59,003 bases of DNA, taken from contig JAJFMT010000016.1 of assembly GCA_020696855.1 (NCBI GenBank), positions 1 to 59,003 of the forward strand. The letters are read 5' to 3'. How positions within the stretch are numbered: position 1 is the stretch's first letter; every line of letters starts with the position of its first letter. The notes beneath the pieces are model-generated. The model ran no database searches. It was given only the letters and a program-made list of their open reading frames with translations, and was not told where the DNA came from. This stretch comes from Pseudobdellovibrio sp. GTDB taxonomy: Bacteria > Bdellovibrionota > Bdellovibrionia > Bdellovibrionales > Bdellovibrionaceae. The position numbers were made by a program, and so were the translations under genes. Positions 9,295-18,017 of this stretch are shown one piece after another.

Positions 9295-9423
9295 ATGAAG
9301 TCTATTAAGCAAGTTGTTGATAATGCATACGGAAGAGTTGCAGTTCCAATTTTAATGTACATGTTGGGTGCACCACTCGGCCTTGTGCTTTTAGTTTGGT
9401 TTTTCTTCTTCCGCGGTAGATAA
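9295..9423 (+). CDS. 42-aa single-span membrane protein
   Basis: A short gene with a strong AAGGGGGGACT-ATG start. The product begins MKSIKQVVDNAYGRVAVP and then has one membrane helix (about residues 19-39) ending in FFFFRGR, so a Cys-less, positively charged C-terminal end follows the span. The strong ribosome site, the amphipathic head and the clean stop support a real gene. It lies 15 bp before the next gene and may share its transcript. The function is unknown; small proteins of this build often modulate membrane enzymes or are stress-induced. Confidence 0.7.
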   Translation: MKSIKQVVDNAYGRVAVPILMYMLGAPLGLVLLVWFFFFRGR

Positions 9424-9437
9424 GCTTCGGCTCTGAA

Positions 9438-9950
9438 ATGACCAGAACCAGAAATGCTGTTTACTACTCAGTGCTGTTTGCAGCATTGGGATTTTTATTG
9501 AAGTGCACTGGTCCGAACATCGAAACAAAAGATGAAGCACGTAAGGTGGCCTCTGTTGAATCTTGTTCTATGGCCGGCACGTGGTCTCGCTGTATCAGTA
9601 ACGGAACTGCTTCCGGCAGAATTACTTTTATAGCGAGCGAAACTCTCATCAGCCAAAAAACTGATGCCTTTCTTTCTAATCCGTCCTGTGCCGGATTACC
9701 TGACGGAGAAGACATTACCGATATTAATTATATAATGGGTCAGCAAGGAAAATCCGCTTTTATCCAGGGCGGAACAGATATCGATTTAACTTCAACCTCG
9801 GATCTGGGCTGTGGATCTGATGTAACCGTTTATTCGGTCATTAAATTTTCTGATGATTGCTCGAAATTCTTTCCTGTGCAAATGATGCCGGGTTGTAAGC
9901 CGTCAGAGCGCGGCCTAATCATTGATACCGTTCCGTTTGAAAGACAGTAA
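9438..9950 (+). CDS. Exported Cys-containing protein, possible lipoprotein (170 aa)
   Basis: The N terminus is basic and then hydrophobic, ending in FLLKC at about residue 23. This could be a non-standard lipobox (Lys at -1 is unfavourable) or the end of a signal peptide. The mature part has several Cys (ESCSM, WSRCIS, NPSCAG, DLGCGS, DDCSKF, PGCKP), as in disulfide-bonded periplasmic proteins, and a lipocalin-like small beta pattern (GTWSRC... GRITFIA... KSAFIQGG). No family can be named. It follows the 42-aa membrane protein closely. Confidence 0.7.
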   Translation: MTRTRNAVYYSVLFAALGFLLKCTGPNIETKDEARKVASVESCSMAGTWSRCISNGTASGRITFIASETLISQKTDAFLSNPSCAGLPDGEDITDINYIMGQQGKSAFIQGGTDIDLTSTSDLGCGSDVTVYSVIKFSDDCSKFFPVQMMPGCKPSERGLIIDTVPFERQ

Positions 9951-9971
9951 CCTCAGCGCAATTTTAAAACA

Positions 9972-10721
9972 TTACCAGGGAAGTTCTTTATCTAAATGAA
10001 AGAACTTACCGGACGGGCCGTCATTTTCCAAAAGCGAAAGGCGAACTGAAGTTTTAGCCCCGTCTGCGGGAGACATCATTGCTGAGGCACCGCCCATTTG
10101 TGTTTGCACCCAGCCCGGGTGCGCCGAATTTACTTTCACTGACGAGTCTTTTAATGCGTGGGCCAGATGAATAGTAAACGAATTCATCGCAGCTTTCGAA
10201 GTGTCGTAACAAAAATACTTGCTGTCGTATAATCCACCCTGCGGGTTTGCATGCAAACTTAAAGAGCCCAAAATACTCGACACGTTAACGATGCGGCCCG
10301 CTTTTGATTTCATCAATAGCGGCAATAATTTTTGTGTCAGCTCCACTACGGAAAAAAAGTTAATTTCAAAAGTTTTTTTCAGCATCTCGAGTGAGCTGGT
10401 GACGGTATTGTTCTTGTGTTCGACAGAGGCATCTTCCTCATCAAGTAAAACGCCTGCATTGTTCACAAGGATATCCAGTTTACCGTAAGTTTTATTGATA
10501 TAATCAAAAGTGGAGGTAATGTCTTTGGATTCTTCAGCATCGAACTTCAAGGCTTCCGCTTTTAAGCCTTGCTCACGTATGCGTGCAGCCGCTGCATTCG
10601 CATCCGACAAATGCCTTGCGCCGATGATGACCAGCACATTTTGCTTCGCCAGCTGTAACGCTGTTTCAAATCCGATTCCGCGGTTTGCGCCGGTAATAAA
10701 AGCCACTTTCATTTCGGACAT
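9972..10721 (-). CDS. Short-chain dehydrogenase/reductase
   Basis: A classical SDR of 249 aa. The cofactor motif TGANRGIG is at residues 10-17, NNAG at 87-90, a catalytic Ser near 149 (IVNVSSILG), and Tyr172/Lys176 in CYDTSK. It resembles carbonyl-reductase-type SDRs that use NADPH. It starts 7 bp after the AmpG stop, so both form an operon on the minus strand. The substrate is not predictable. Confidence 0.92.
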   Translation of the reverse strand: MSEMKVAFITGANRGIGFETALQLAKQNVLVIIGARHLSDANAAAARIREQGLKAEALKFDAEESKDITSTFDYINKTYGKLDILVNNAGVLLDEEDASVEHKNNTVTSSLEMLKKTFEINFFSVVELTQKLLPLLMKSKAGRIVNVSSILGSLSLHANPQGGLYDSKYFCYDTSKAAMNSFTIHLAHALKDSSVKVNSAHPGWVQTQMGGASAMMSPADGAKTSVRLSLLENDGPSGKFFHLDKELPW

Positions 10722-10728
10722 ATCGACC

Positions 10729-11985
10729 TCACATGATCTTTTCAGACTGTTGTTGCTGTTTGTTCACAAGGTAAAGCATGCATAAACCCGGCACTGCAAT
10801 CAGCGCACAGGTATAAAAAAACGGAGCCCAGCCAAGAGCCTTCACCATGTCTCCTGAGAACCCCGAAAGAAAATTTCTGCCGATCGTCGCGATACTTGAA
10901 AGAATCGCGTACTGCGTGGCCGTATATTTTCTGTTGGTGATGCTCGCAAGGTAAGTAATAAATGCGGCGGATCCCATTCCTGAAGAGATATCTTCAAACA
11001 GAACAGTTACGGCCAAAGCCCATTTCTCAGGGCCGGTAAAAGTAATCAGTGCAAATAGTCCTGTCGACAGTGATTGCATGATTCCGAATATCCAAAGCGA
11101 TCTGAAAACGCCAAGGGTATAAACGACCGCGCTTCCTACAAATAATCCGAATAAAGCAGCTGACAGCCCGAAGATTTTTGCGATCAAACCGATGTCTTCA
11201 TTGCTATATCCCATCTGAACATAGTAGGGGCTCAACATTGCGCCTGACATGGCATCGCCTAATTTAAAAAGAAAAACAAAAAATAAAATGATAAAAGCTT
11301 TTTCGCGCGAAAAGAATTCTTTGAAAGGGTCAATAATGGCTGCTTTTAAACTTCTGGTTTCAGGCAGTCCGTGAACTTGCGGTTCAGGCACGGTCAGGGT
11401 CACAGCGAAGCCCACTAACATGCAAAGTGACATCAGGTAATAAAGGCTGTGCCAGTCTAAATTTATCCATTCAGAACCAACGAGGCTCACACCCAATCCA
11501 CCCGTTATCAGCATCGCAATGCGGTAGCCGTACTGATTGATTGAAGAGCCCAGCGGTAATTCTTCGTCTGTTAAAAATTCCCGGCGAAATGCATCGTTAG
11601 CAATGTCTTGAGTAGCGCTGAAGAATCCGATGAAAACGCAAACCAATGCCATTACATCCAAAGAGTCTTTAGGGTTAAGAGTTCCTAAAAAAGCGATGCT
11701 TATAAGAAGCAGAATCTGCGTGGTCAGCATCCATGAGCGTCTTCTGCCGGCGGCAAACAGAGTGAAGCGGTCAAGAATCGGGGCCCATACAAATTTCAGC
11801 GAATAAGAAAGTCCTACCCAGCTGAAGTAACCGATGGTGCTGATATCCACTTGTTCCCGCGCCATCCAAATTTTGAGTGTGCCTCCGATGAGCAGCAACG
11901 GAACTCCGCTCGAAAACCCCAGCAAAAACACAATCAGCATCTTTTTGCTGAAATAAGCTTTAAAAAAACTAGAGAGGTTTCGCAC
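10729..11985 (-). CDS. ampG: AmpG-type muropeptide permease (MFS)
   Basis: A 418-aa polytopic protein with about 12 membrane segments. The start region GFSSGVPLLLIGGTLKIWM and VGLSYSLKFVWAPILDRF are diagnostic of AmpG. AmpG imports anhydromuropeptides (GlcNAc-anhydroMurNAc-peptides) from the periplasm for wall recycling. In a predator it could also take up prey wall fragments (inference). The gene is first in a two-gene minus-strand unit with the SDR. Confidence 0.88.
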   Translation of the reverse strand: MRNLSSFFKAYFSKKMLIVFLLGFSSGVPLLLIGGTLKIWMAREQVDISTIGYFSWVGLSYSLKFVWAPILDRFTLFAAGRRRSWMLTTQILLLISIAFLGTLNPKDSLDVMALVCVFIGFFSATQDIANDAFRREFLTDEELPLGSSINQYGYRIAMLITGGLGVSLVGSEWINLDWHSLYYLMSLCMLVGFAVTLTVPEPQVHGLPETRSLKAAIIDPFKEFFSREKAFIILFFVFLFKLGDAMSGAMLSPYYVQMGYSNEDIGLIAKIFGLSAALFGLFVGSAVVYTLGVFRSLWIFGIMQSLSTGLFALITFTGPEKWALAVTVLFEDISSGMGSAAFITYLASITNRKYTATQYAILSSIATIGRNFLSGFSGDMVKALGWAPFFYTCALIAVPGLCMLYLVNKQQQQSEKIM

Positions 11986-12163
11986 ACTTAGCTCCGGGGT
12001 TGAGTAGCCGCCATCATAGGGTAAAGAGCGGAATTCAGCAAAGATTCTTTACAAATATTTTTTACAATACAATTTTTGAATATCAAATTACGAAGTGCGC
12101 GTTGGAACTTTTCGCTGTGATCCCTTAAAAAGAATCCAAGTTATTGTTGTTGGGGATTGTGTT

Positions 12164-12604
12164 GTGATTATGAAATGGACCATCGCTATTATATTAGCAT
12201 TTACCGGTTTGAACGCCATGGCGGGTAGCAAAGAGGCGGAAATAATAAATCGGGAATGTGGTAATAGCATTGGGGCCTACCTGGATATGAAGCCGATCTT
12301 TGAGGATGATAGGGGTATCATCCTCAAAGGTTTCGGTGCCTACTGGAACGAAGACCATTATTTAGACAAATCTGGGACGGTCTCTGTTCTGTTCTCTTCT
12401 GAAAATGTCATTTATTTTTATTATGAAGATAGCGATGTGGCCGGCGAAGTTTACCGCTGCGACACACGTACCGGTGCTATCACAGTACCGTTCAGTGACT
12501 TTTCCCATTACCCAAGCTGCAACAACGTAAAAAAATCCACAGACTCTGAAGCCAACCGTGGCACCGTCTATTTCGACTACTGTTCAGAAAATCCTCAAGA
12601 GTAA
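12164..12604 (+). CDS. Small exported protein of unknown function
   Basis: The signal peptide is MKWTIAIILAFTGLNAMA. A GGGGAT ribosome site at 12152-12157 favours GTG 12164 as start; ATG 12170 is the alternative, and an in-frame GTG at 12095 is too far upstream. The mature part is about 125 residues with four to five Cys, suggesting disulfides. No family recognised. It is a monocistronic gene between two transcription units. Confidence 0.65.
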   Translation: MIMKWTIAIILAFTGLNAMAGSKEAEIINRECGNSIGAYLDMKPIFEDDRGIILKGFGAYWNEDHYLDKSGTVSVLFSSENVIYFYYEDSDVAGEVYRCDTRTGAITVPFSDFSHYPSCNNVKKSTDSEANRGTVYFDYCSENPQE

Positions 12605-12763
12605 TAAGCCATTTAGAAGCTTCGCCAATTATTGAGCCTTAATAGATTTTCTCTATCAGGCAAAATTCATTCTCCTATTCGGCTTGTACTATTCAAGCCG
12701 CTACCCTCATACTTGAGTTATTAACTGATGAGATAAAGCACCTCTTCAGAAAGGAAACTCACG

Positions 12764-13198
12764 ATGAATAAAATTAAACCTTACTTTCAGGTTCCTGAGA
12801 TGACAAAACTGCAGTCGATGGCGCTTTTGCTGCTGCGACTTGTAGTTGGCGTGGCTATGATGTACCACGGATCAGGTAAAATTCAGAATCCGTTCGCATG
12901 GATGGGCCCTGACGGACCGCCGGCGTTTTTACAAGGTCTTGCAGCGTTGTCGGAATTCGGTGGCGGTCTGGCTTTGGCGCTTGGCTTAGTGACTCCGTTA
13001 GCGATGTTCGGTCTTGCCTGTACGATGGCCGTTGCCACTCATATGCACGCGATTAAAAGAGGAGACCCGTTTGTCAGCTTAACGGGTGGGCCGGCATTTG
13101 AACTGGCGCTGTTGTTCTTCAGTATTTCAGTTATGTTTATTGTTATCGGCCCGGGAAAGTTTTCGTTAGACAAATTAATTTTCGGCGAAAAAAAGTAA
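12764..13198 (+). CDS. DoxX family membrane protein
   Basis: A 144-aa protein with four membrane segments. It has RLVVGVAMMYHGSGKIQNPF near the start, a central ALSEFGGGLALALGLVTP and a C-terminal GPGKFSLD, all DoxX hallmarks. DoxX proteins are small inner-membrane proteins linked to redox and thiol homeostasis. A good GAAAGGAAA ribosome site precedes the ATG. A second DoxX gene sits at 14833, flanking a pirin operon. Confidence 0.9.
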   Translation: MNKIKPYFQVPEMTKLQSMALLLLRLVVGVAMMYHGSGKIQNPFAWMGPDGPPAFLQGLAALSEFGGGLALALGLVTPLAMFGLACTMAVATHMHAIKRGDPFVSLTGGPAFELALLFFSISVMFIVIGPGKFSLDKLIFGEKK

Positions 13199-13218
13199 TC
13201 TTTTGAAACGGGCTGCGT

Positions 13219-13521
13219 TCAGTCGCAGCCCATTATCATTTTACACGATTCCATTTCTTTATTGATCAGCGCAACAGAGCGCTTCAACTGTTTAATTTCA
13301 GTATCATCCAGGTCTTTTTCAATCGCCGCGACAACATAAGGATGCTTCTTAAGCCATGCACCGTAGCGTGAAGCATAAGTCGGAGGAATCCCGATGCGCA
13401 AGGCCGCTTGATGGGCGTTTCTGTCTTCTAAAAACTCGACAATAAATTTTAAGGTTTCAAGTGTCAGAAGATTCTTATGCGCTTTTAATTTTGAAGAAAA
13501 TCCCATTTGTCTGATTCTCAT
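13219..13521 (-). CDS. Helix-turn-helix protein, terminase-small-subunit-like
   Basis: A 100-aa basic protein. Residues 33-66 (RNAHQAALRIGIPPTYASRY) resemble the helix-turn-helix of phage terminase small subunits. The C terminus is coiled-coil-like and ends with Cys residues (ESCKMIMGCD). It is the third gene of the pirin operon, overlapping the TfoX-C gene by 4 bp (ATGA). No other phage gene is nearby, so a chromosomal regulator or DNA-binding accessory role is more likely than a prophage remnant. Confidence 0.65.
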   Translation of the reverse strand: MRIRQMGFSSKLKAHKNLLTLETLKFIVEFLEDRNAHQAALRIGIPPTYASRYGAWLKKHPYVVAAIEKDLDDTEIKQLKRSVALINKEMESCKMIMGCD

Positions 13522-13898
13522 TTTTTACCTTTCGGTTTTTGCAATGATTTTTTCGCCGGCTTGAGAGTGGCAGTGAACTCTCTTGCTTCAAGCTTTTCTT
13601 CTTCAGAAATGCGGAACCACTCCTGATTCTTCAGTGCGCCGATCAGCGCATAGGCAAACAGCGAATGGCGGTGCTTCGGGTTCGACTTCACCAGTTGCGC
13701 CAGCGTCTTCTTCCACCCGAGATTTTTAAATTGAGCGACCGTTTTAATTCCGGCTTTGTGAAAATGCTTTTCTGTCGCCGGCCCCAGATTTTTAAGCTCG
13801 GCAATGCTTGAAACAGTTTTTTCGATTTCCGCAAAACTTTTCTCTTCACTGAACATGCGCGGGCGGCGGGTATCGACCGTAACACTCTTCTTTTTCAT
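13518..13898 (-). CDS. TfoX C-terminal-domain-like protein
   Basis: A 126-aa protein whose central part (ELKNLGPATEKHFHKAGIKT) is the helix-hairpin-helix-type segment of TfoX C-terminal domains. The N-terminal TfoX domain is absent. The tail is Lys/Pro-rich. Such domains are linked to nucleic acid binding and competence control in other bacteria. Its ATG overlaps the pirin stop by one base (TAATG) and its stop overlaps the next gene by 4 bp, so translation is coupled. Confidence 0.75.
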   Translation of the reverse strand: MKKKSVTVDTRRPRMFSEEKSFAEIEKTVSSIAELKNLGPATEKHFHKAGIKTVAQFKNLGWKKTLAQLVKSNPKHRHSLFAYALIGALKNQEWFRISEEEKLEAREFTATLKPAKKSLQKPKGKK

Positions 13899-14782
13899 TA
13901 CACTTCAGATCCTTCAATCGGATTCATGGTGCCCATAAGACCGTTGTTGAAGTCGTGAAAAGCCTGTCTGATTTCTTGCTCGGAATTCATTACAAACGGG
14001 CCGTATCCCACAATAGGTTCATTTAACGGCTGACCTGCTAAAATTAAAAACTTACTGTCACTTTCTGCTCTCAGCTGAAGGGTTGTACCGGTTGTTTCAA
14101 ACACGCCAAGTTCAGCTTCATTGATAGTGCCGCCGTCAGCAGTTTTTAGCAGCCCTGAAAGTAAAAACACAGTGCAAGTTTGGCCGGCCGTAATTTCAAA
14201 TGTTGCAGTTTTGCCTGCCGCCAATGTTACGTCCCAAAGTTCAATCGGAGAAAACGTCATGGCCGGGCCTTTGTTGCCGTTATAGCTTCCTGCTATGACT
14301 CGCACTTTGCCGCCATCAATAGTTACTTCAGGAATCATTTTATTTGTTAATCCCTGATAGCGCGGCTTATCCATTTTGTGCTTCGCCGGTAAGTTAACCC
14401 AAAGCTGAACCATTTCAAAGCGGCCGCCGCTTTTAGAAAAATTCGGTCCGTGCTTTTCTTCATGAACAAGTCCTGAAGCCGCGGTCATCCACTGCACTTC
14501 GCCTGGCCCGATTGTTCCGCCGCCACCGGCAGAATCTTTGTGAACCACCTCGCCGGAATAAACAATCGTAACCGTTTCAAATCCGCGGTGAGGGTGTTCA
14601 TCAACTCCGCGAATGTGCGAAGTGTTATTCGGCGTAAACTCTGCCGGGCCTGCATAATCCATCAGTAAAAATGGAGAAATTTTATGAGCTAAATCATTGT
14701 AGGTAAAAATAGTACGAGCAGGAAATCCGTCGCCAACCCAGTGTGCGCCCTGACTGCTTTGTAAAAAAATAAGTTTCTTCAT
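13898..14782 (-). CDS. Pirin family protein
   Basis: A 294-aa bicupin. The metal site is visible as His63 and His65 in DEHPHRGFETVT and His107 and Glu109 in SGLVHEEKH. Pirins bind Fe and some show quercetinase activity; others act as regulators. The C-terminal cupin ends with GYGPFVMNS, typical of pirin. It is the first gene of a tightly overlapped three-gene operon (pirin, TfoX-C, HTH) and is divergent from a DoxX gene 50 bp away, a pairing that suggests a redox or stress role. Confidence 0.93.
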   Translation of the reverse strand: MKKLIFLQSSQGAHWVGDGFPARTIFTYNDLAHKISPFLLMDYAGPAEFTPNNTSHIRGVDEHPHRGFETVTIVYSGEVVHKDSAGGGGTIGPGEVQWMTAASGLVHEEKHGPNFSKSGGRFEMVQLWVNLPAKHKMDKPRYQGLTNKMIPEVTIDGGKVRVIAGSYNGNKGPAMTFSPIELWDVTLAAGKTATFEITAGQTCTVFLLSGLLKTADGGTINEAELGVFETTGTTLQLRAESDSKFLILAGQPLNEPIVGYGPFVMNSEQEIRQAFHDFNNGLMGTMNPIEGSEV

Positions 14783-14832
14783 AGAAATCCTTTGGCCTTG
14801 CCGTTCTTAATGTAACATGAAACTCTTGTGGT

Positions 14833-15273
14833 ATGAATATACACGCATTATTGACTGAAAGCAGTCCTGCATTGATTGACACGGCCCTTCTTATCATCCG
14901 GTTATTTATCGGAATCTGTTTCGTTGTGCACGCCTTAGGAAAGCTCGGGCTTGTAGGACAGGGGAACATGGCCGGTTTTGAAGGCTGGCTGAAAAGCATG
15001 AACATTCCTTATGCGGCTGTGCAAGCGCGCATGGCCATGCTGTCAGAACTCATCGGTGGAATTTTATTAACGCTTGGGCTATGTACACGCGTAGGCGCCT
15101 TACTCTGTATGGGGGTCATGGTTGTTGCAGCTCTGATCGGGCATAAAGGCGGCGGTTACCTGATCACCAATAACCCGCCGGGGAATGAATACACGATCAA
15201 TCTGGCCGCTATTTGTGCCGCTCTGATTTTAGCCGGCCCCGGAAGTTACTCTCTTGATCATTTACTGTTCTGA
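14833..15273 (+). CDS. DoxX family membrane protein (second copy)
   Basis: A 146-aa protein with about four membrane helices and the DoxX pattern: RLFIGICFVVHALGKLG, AMLSELIGGILLTLGL, GPGSYSLD. It is only distantly similar to the copy at 12764. It is divergent from pirin and its stop overlaps the next ATG (TGATG), so it is translated together with the downstream 230-aa protein. Confidence 0.9.
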   Translation: MNIHALLTESSPALIDTALLIIRLFIGICFVVHALGKLGLVGQGNMAGFEGWLKSMNIPYAAVQARMAMLSELIGGILLTLGLCTRVGALLCMGVMVVAALIGHKGGGYLITNNPPGNEYTINLAAICAALILAGPGSYSLDHLLF

Positions 15274-15965
15274 TGTATCACCAAAGCTGGTCACCTGAAG
15301 CTAAAACAGAATTTGAAAAAATCATTTCTGCTCACGGCGGGTGGCAAGCCTGGTCGCAGTTTTCGGATTTCAGTTTCACGATAAAACAATTTAGCGGCTT
15401 TTTACTTCTCGTTAAAGGCCAGCATAGAAGTTTTAACTCTCCTCAGAATGCAACGATCAACCCTAAAACTAAAACTCTTATTTTTGATTACGGTACTCAC
15501 CAAGATACTTACGCAGACGGCAAGCTAATACTTGCAAGCGGCAAAACGGTCGAGGACGGTAAGACGCTTTTTACAAAAGGCGTCTTTGAACAGTGGACAC
15601 CGGCTCATATGCTGTATTTTTTCGGCTATGCGCTGGTCAATTACGCCGGTTATCCTTTTATTTTGCCTGAACATGAACTTTTGAATTTTCAGTTGAACGA
15701 AAATAAAAGTTATTTTGAAATCAGATTCCCGGAAGGTTTTCGAACGCATTCGCGTGTACAGCGTTTTTATTTTGATAAGCGGCATTTACTGGTCAGGCAT
15801 GATTACCGTGCCGAACTGGCGGGTCCGTTTGTTTTCGGCGCGCATGAGACACATGATTATAAAGAGTATAAAGGTCTGCAGATGGCGCAAACCCGGAAGG
15901 TGAAGCCCCGGCTTTGGAAGTGGGGCTTCAGGCCTTACGGCATCTACGCCGAACTGATTTTTTAA
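15273..15965 (+). CDS. Conserved hypothetical protein (230 aa), coupled to DoxX
   Basis: No signal peptide or membrane segment is evident. The alternating strands (HSFTIKQFSGFLLLV-type N-terminal part, SYFEIRFPEGF, RVQRFYFDKRHLLVRHDY) suggest a LolA-like or half-barrel beta fold. Coupled overlap with a DoxX gene suggests a shared role at the membrane. The function is unknown. Confidence 0.8.
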   Translation: MYHQSWSPEAKTEFEKIISAHGGWQAWSQFSDFSFTIKQFSGFLLLVKGQHRSFNSPQNATINPKTKTLIFDYGTHQDTYADGKLILASGKTVEDGKTLFTKGVFEQWTPAHMLYFFGYALVNYAGYPFILPEHELLNFQLNENKSYFEIRFPEGFRTHSRVQRFYFDKRHLLVRHDYRAELAGPFVFGAHETHDYKEYKGLQMAQTRKVKPRLWKWGFRPYGIYAELIF

Positions 15966-15967
15966 AT

Positions 15968-16603
15968 TTATTTTCCTGGTTGGCCGCCGGAAGTGGATCC
16001 AGGCTGCGCTTGATTTGGTGCCGGTTGTTCGGGCTTGTTCGGCATAGCTTCCAGGCTTACAACAAGCATCACTTTATCGCCGACGATTTCGTTTGGACCA
16101 TAGTTAACGCCGAAGTCTTTTCGGTTGATCTGCGTTTTTCCGTAAAAAACATACTTGTCGGTTTTCATTACGGGATCCGCAACCTTACCCAGACTTTGTG
16201 AGTCGAAGACAACTTTTTTAGTTACATCGCGAATAGTTAAATCACCTTCAAGTTTATAGTTCTTTCCTGCTTTTTTAATTGAAGTACTTTTGAAGGTCGC
16301 CTTAGGGTATTTTTTCGCATCAAAAAAGTCGGGAGACCGCAAGTGATCATCACGCTGTTGAACATTTGTATTGATGCTCGAAACATCCACAGTGAAATCT
16401 ATTTTTGATTTTGTAGGATCCTTTTCGTTCAAATCGATACTGCCTTCAAAGACGCCGAATTTACCGGGAATTTTTGTCAGCCCCAAGTGAGTCGCTTCAA
16501 AAACCACGGATGAATGGTTCGGATCAAAATAAAGCATCGCGCTGAACGCGGCTTGTGGTAACAGAAAACTAAGTACGGTGATTAAGACAATATTTTTTTT
16601 CAT
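15968..16603 (-). CDS. YceI family periplasmic protein
   Basis: A 211-aa protein with signal peptide MKKNIVLITVLSFLLPQAAFS. The YceI pattern is clear: DPNHSSVVFEATHLGLT, FDVDVSSI-like strand, RDDHLRSPDFFDAKKYPKAT, DLTIRDVTKKVVF and INRKDFGV. YceI-fold proteins bind isoprenoid or amphipathic ligands in a lipocalin-like barrel. A Pro/Gln/Gly-rich tail of about 25 residues is extra. It is convergent with the upstream plus-strand gene. Confidence 0.93.
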   Translation of the reverse strand: MKKNIVLITVLSFLLPQAAFSAMLYFDPNHSSVVFEATHLGLTKIPGKFGVFEGSIDLNEKDPTKSKIDFTVDVSSINTNVQQRDDHLRSPDFFDAKKYPKATFKSTSIKKAGKNYKLEGDLTIRDVTKKVVFDSQSLGKVADPVMKTDKYVFYGKTQINRKDFGVNYGPNEIVGDKVMLVVSLEAMPNKPEQPAPNQAQPGSTSGGQPGK

Positions 16604-16737
16604 TCAAGTTACTCCTTAAACTTTTCTTCAATTTGCAAATAGGCAAATGAGCCATTTAGCAAAACTGAGCAAAAGAAGGGCCATTATAGAATGTAAAAAT
16701 GCTCTTCGTGTAACGGGCGGTGTGACAACCCGGCGGG

Positions 16738-17700
16738 CTAAGCTCCGTGTTTAGAAGCCGGCACTGAAGCTTTATGGGATTTATGCGGAGCCGGCTTTTT
16801 AATTTTTTTAATCGAGAACAAAGCTTCTGCGCCTAAGTGGTCTGACAAGGTCTTGTCATTAAACAGCTCTTTAAAATTTCTTTCAGTCGTCAGCGGAACA
16901 ATGGAGTATTTCGCTGTTCCTTTAAAAAAGATGTGATCGATCGCTTTACCGATAACGTCGTCTGATGTTGAGTCATTTAATAACCGGCATGATGACGTGT
17001 TGGCAACGCAGAATTCGCCGGCGGTATAGGCTTTCAAAGTGTCTTTTAAAACAGCGAAGCTGGGTCTTTCAGGTGAGGTGTTAAAATCACCGCCGAAAAT
17101 CAGTAGCTCGTCTTCTTTATGGTTTGCTAATACAAATTTAGCCAGGGTGTCCATTTGCTCAATGCGTACCTGGTCGTGCGACGAGCCGGATTGCATATGG
17201 GTATTGAACACCGTGATTTTTTCTTTCACGCCCGGAATGGAAATTTTAATAAATTGAATGCCTTTGTTCGAATGACAGTCCCACGTGGCGCAGACCCCGT
17301 TAACAAAGTGAACATTCCCGGCTTCAAGAACAGGGTAGCGGCTTAATATAAATAATCCGCCACTGTAAAATTTTTGAAAGCTGCCGTTGGAATCTGTGCC
17401 GTCGCGTGAAGGGCCTGCTGCAGAAAACGGATAAGTGGATTGGGGCACTACTCCTGCTGCAGCATCAGTAAAGACCTCTTGCAAAACAATAACATCAGGG
17501 CCGTTGTTTTTTCCTAGGCGTTCAGAAAGCTTCTGAGCGATCACCTGAAAGCGGTCATTGCCCCAGCCCGGAGCCAGCAATGGCGGTAAGCCTTTTATGT
17601 TGTAAGTTAATACGCGAAGTGTGGCAGAGTTGACTTCTGCTGAAAAAACTTTTGCTGTATACAGAAGAAACGCACCAACGAATATAAAAACTAATTTCAT
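16738..17700 (-). CDS. Exported endonuclease/exonuclease/phosphatase-family enzyme (sphingomyelinase-like)
   Basis: I place the start at ATG 17700, where a signal peptide (MKLVFIFVGAFLLYTAKVFS) begins after a GGGGTAGAT ribosome site; an upstream in-frame start at 17772 would bury it. The EEP fold is shown by TYNIKGLP, VIVLQEVF, FNTHMQS, GGDFNTSPERP and the final SDHLGAEALF. Substrates in the family include phospholipids (sphingomyelinase C), nucleic acids and phosphoesters; NTHMQSG and the exported state favour a phospholipase-C-like or DNase role. It has a short Lys/Pro/His tail. Confidence 0.85.
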   Translation of the reverse strand: MKLVFIFVGAFLLYTAKVFSAEVNSATLRVLTYNIKGLPPLLAPGWGNDRFQVIAQKLSERLGKNNGPDVIVLQEVFTDAAAGVVPQSTYPFSAAGPSRDGTDSNGSFQKFYSGGLFILSRYPVLEAGNVHFVNGVCATWDCHSNKGIQFIKISIPGVKEKITVFNTHMQSGSSHDQVRIEQMDTLAKFVLANHKEDELLIFGGDFNTSPERPSFAVLKDTLKAYTAGEFCVANTSSCRLLNDSTSDDVIGKAIDHIFFKGTAKYSIVPLTTERNFKELFNDKTLSDHLGAEALFSIKKIKKPAPHKSHKASVPASKHGA

Positions 17701-17811
17701 ATCTACCCCAATCGCGGCATATTCCGATCCTTCAGAGGTGAAATCAACCGTAAACCGGCTTCTTTGAAGCACGTCATCAGAGTGTCCGTAAGTTCATTTT
17801 TAAGTCGAATT

Positions 17812-17846
17812 AAGAGGGAAACGGCAAAGGTAGCCCTCTTTTTTAC
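17812..17846 (+). terminator. Plus-strand terminator-like hairpin without an upstream plus gene
   Basis: AAGAGGG (17812-17818) pairs with CCCTCTT (17834-17840), followed by a T-run. The nearest plus-strand gene begins 170 bp later. It could end a small RNA or attenuate the 18018 gene. The loop is large, so it is weak. Confidence 0.3.
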
Positions 17847-18017
17847 AGGGTACATGTACATTTTTCACTCTGTCCGAAGTGAAGAAATGGCCTTCAGTTG
17901 CAGCTCGCGATTTTTTTTTATTCTATTTTTCACATGTGTAAAATCCATCTACAAGAGTGAAAACTCTACTTCATAAATTTCACCAAAAATCTGCAATCTG
18001 CATTATGATGCGGCACT

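Noticed and set aside
13219..13521. Possible prophage remnant from the terminase-like HTH
   Set aside because: No capsid, portal, integrase or tail gene is nearby and the gene is in a chromosomal operon with overlaps.
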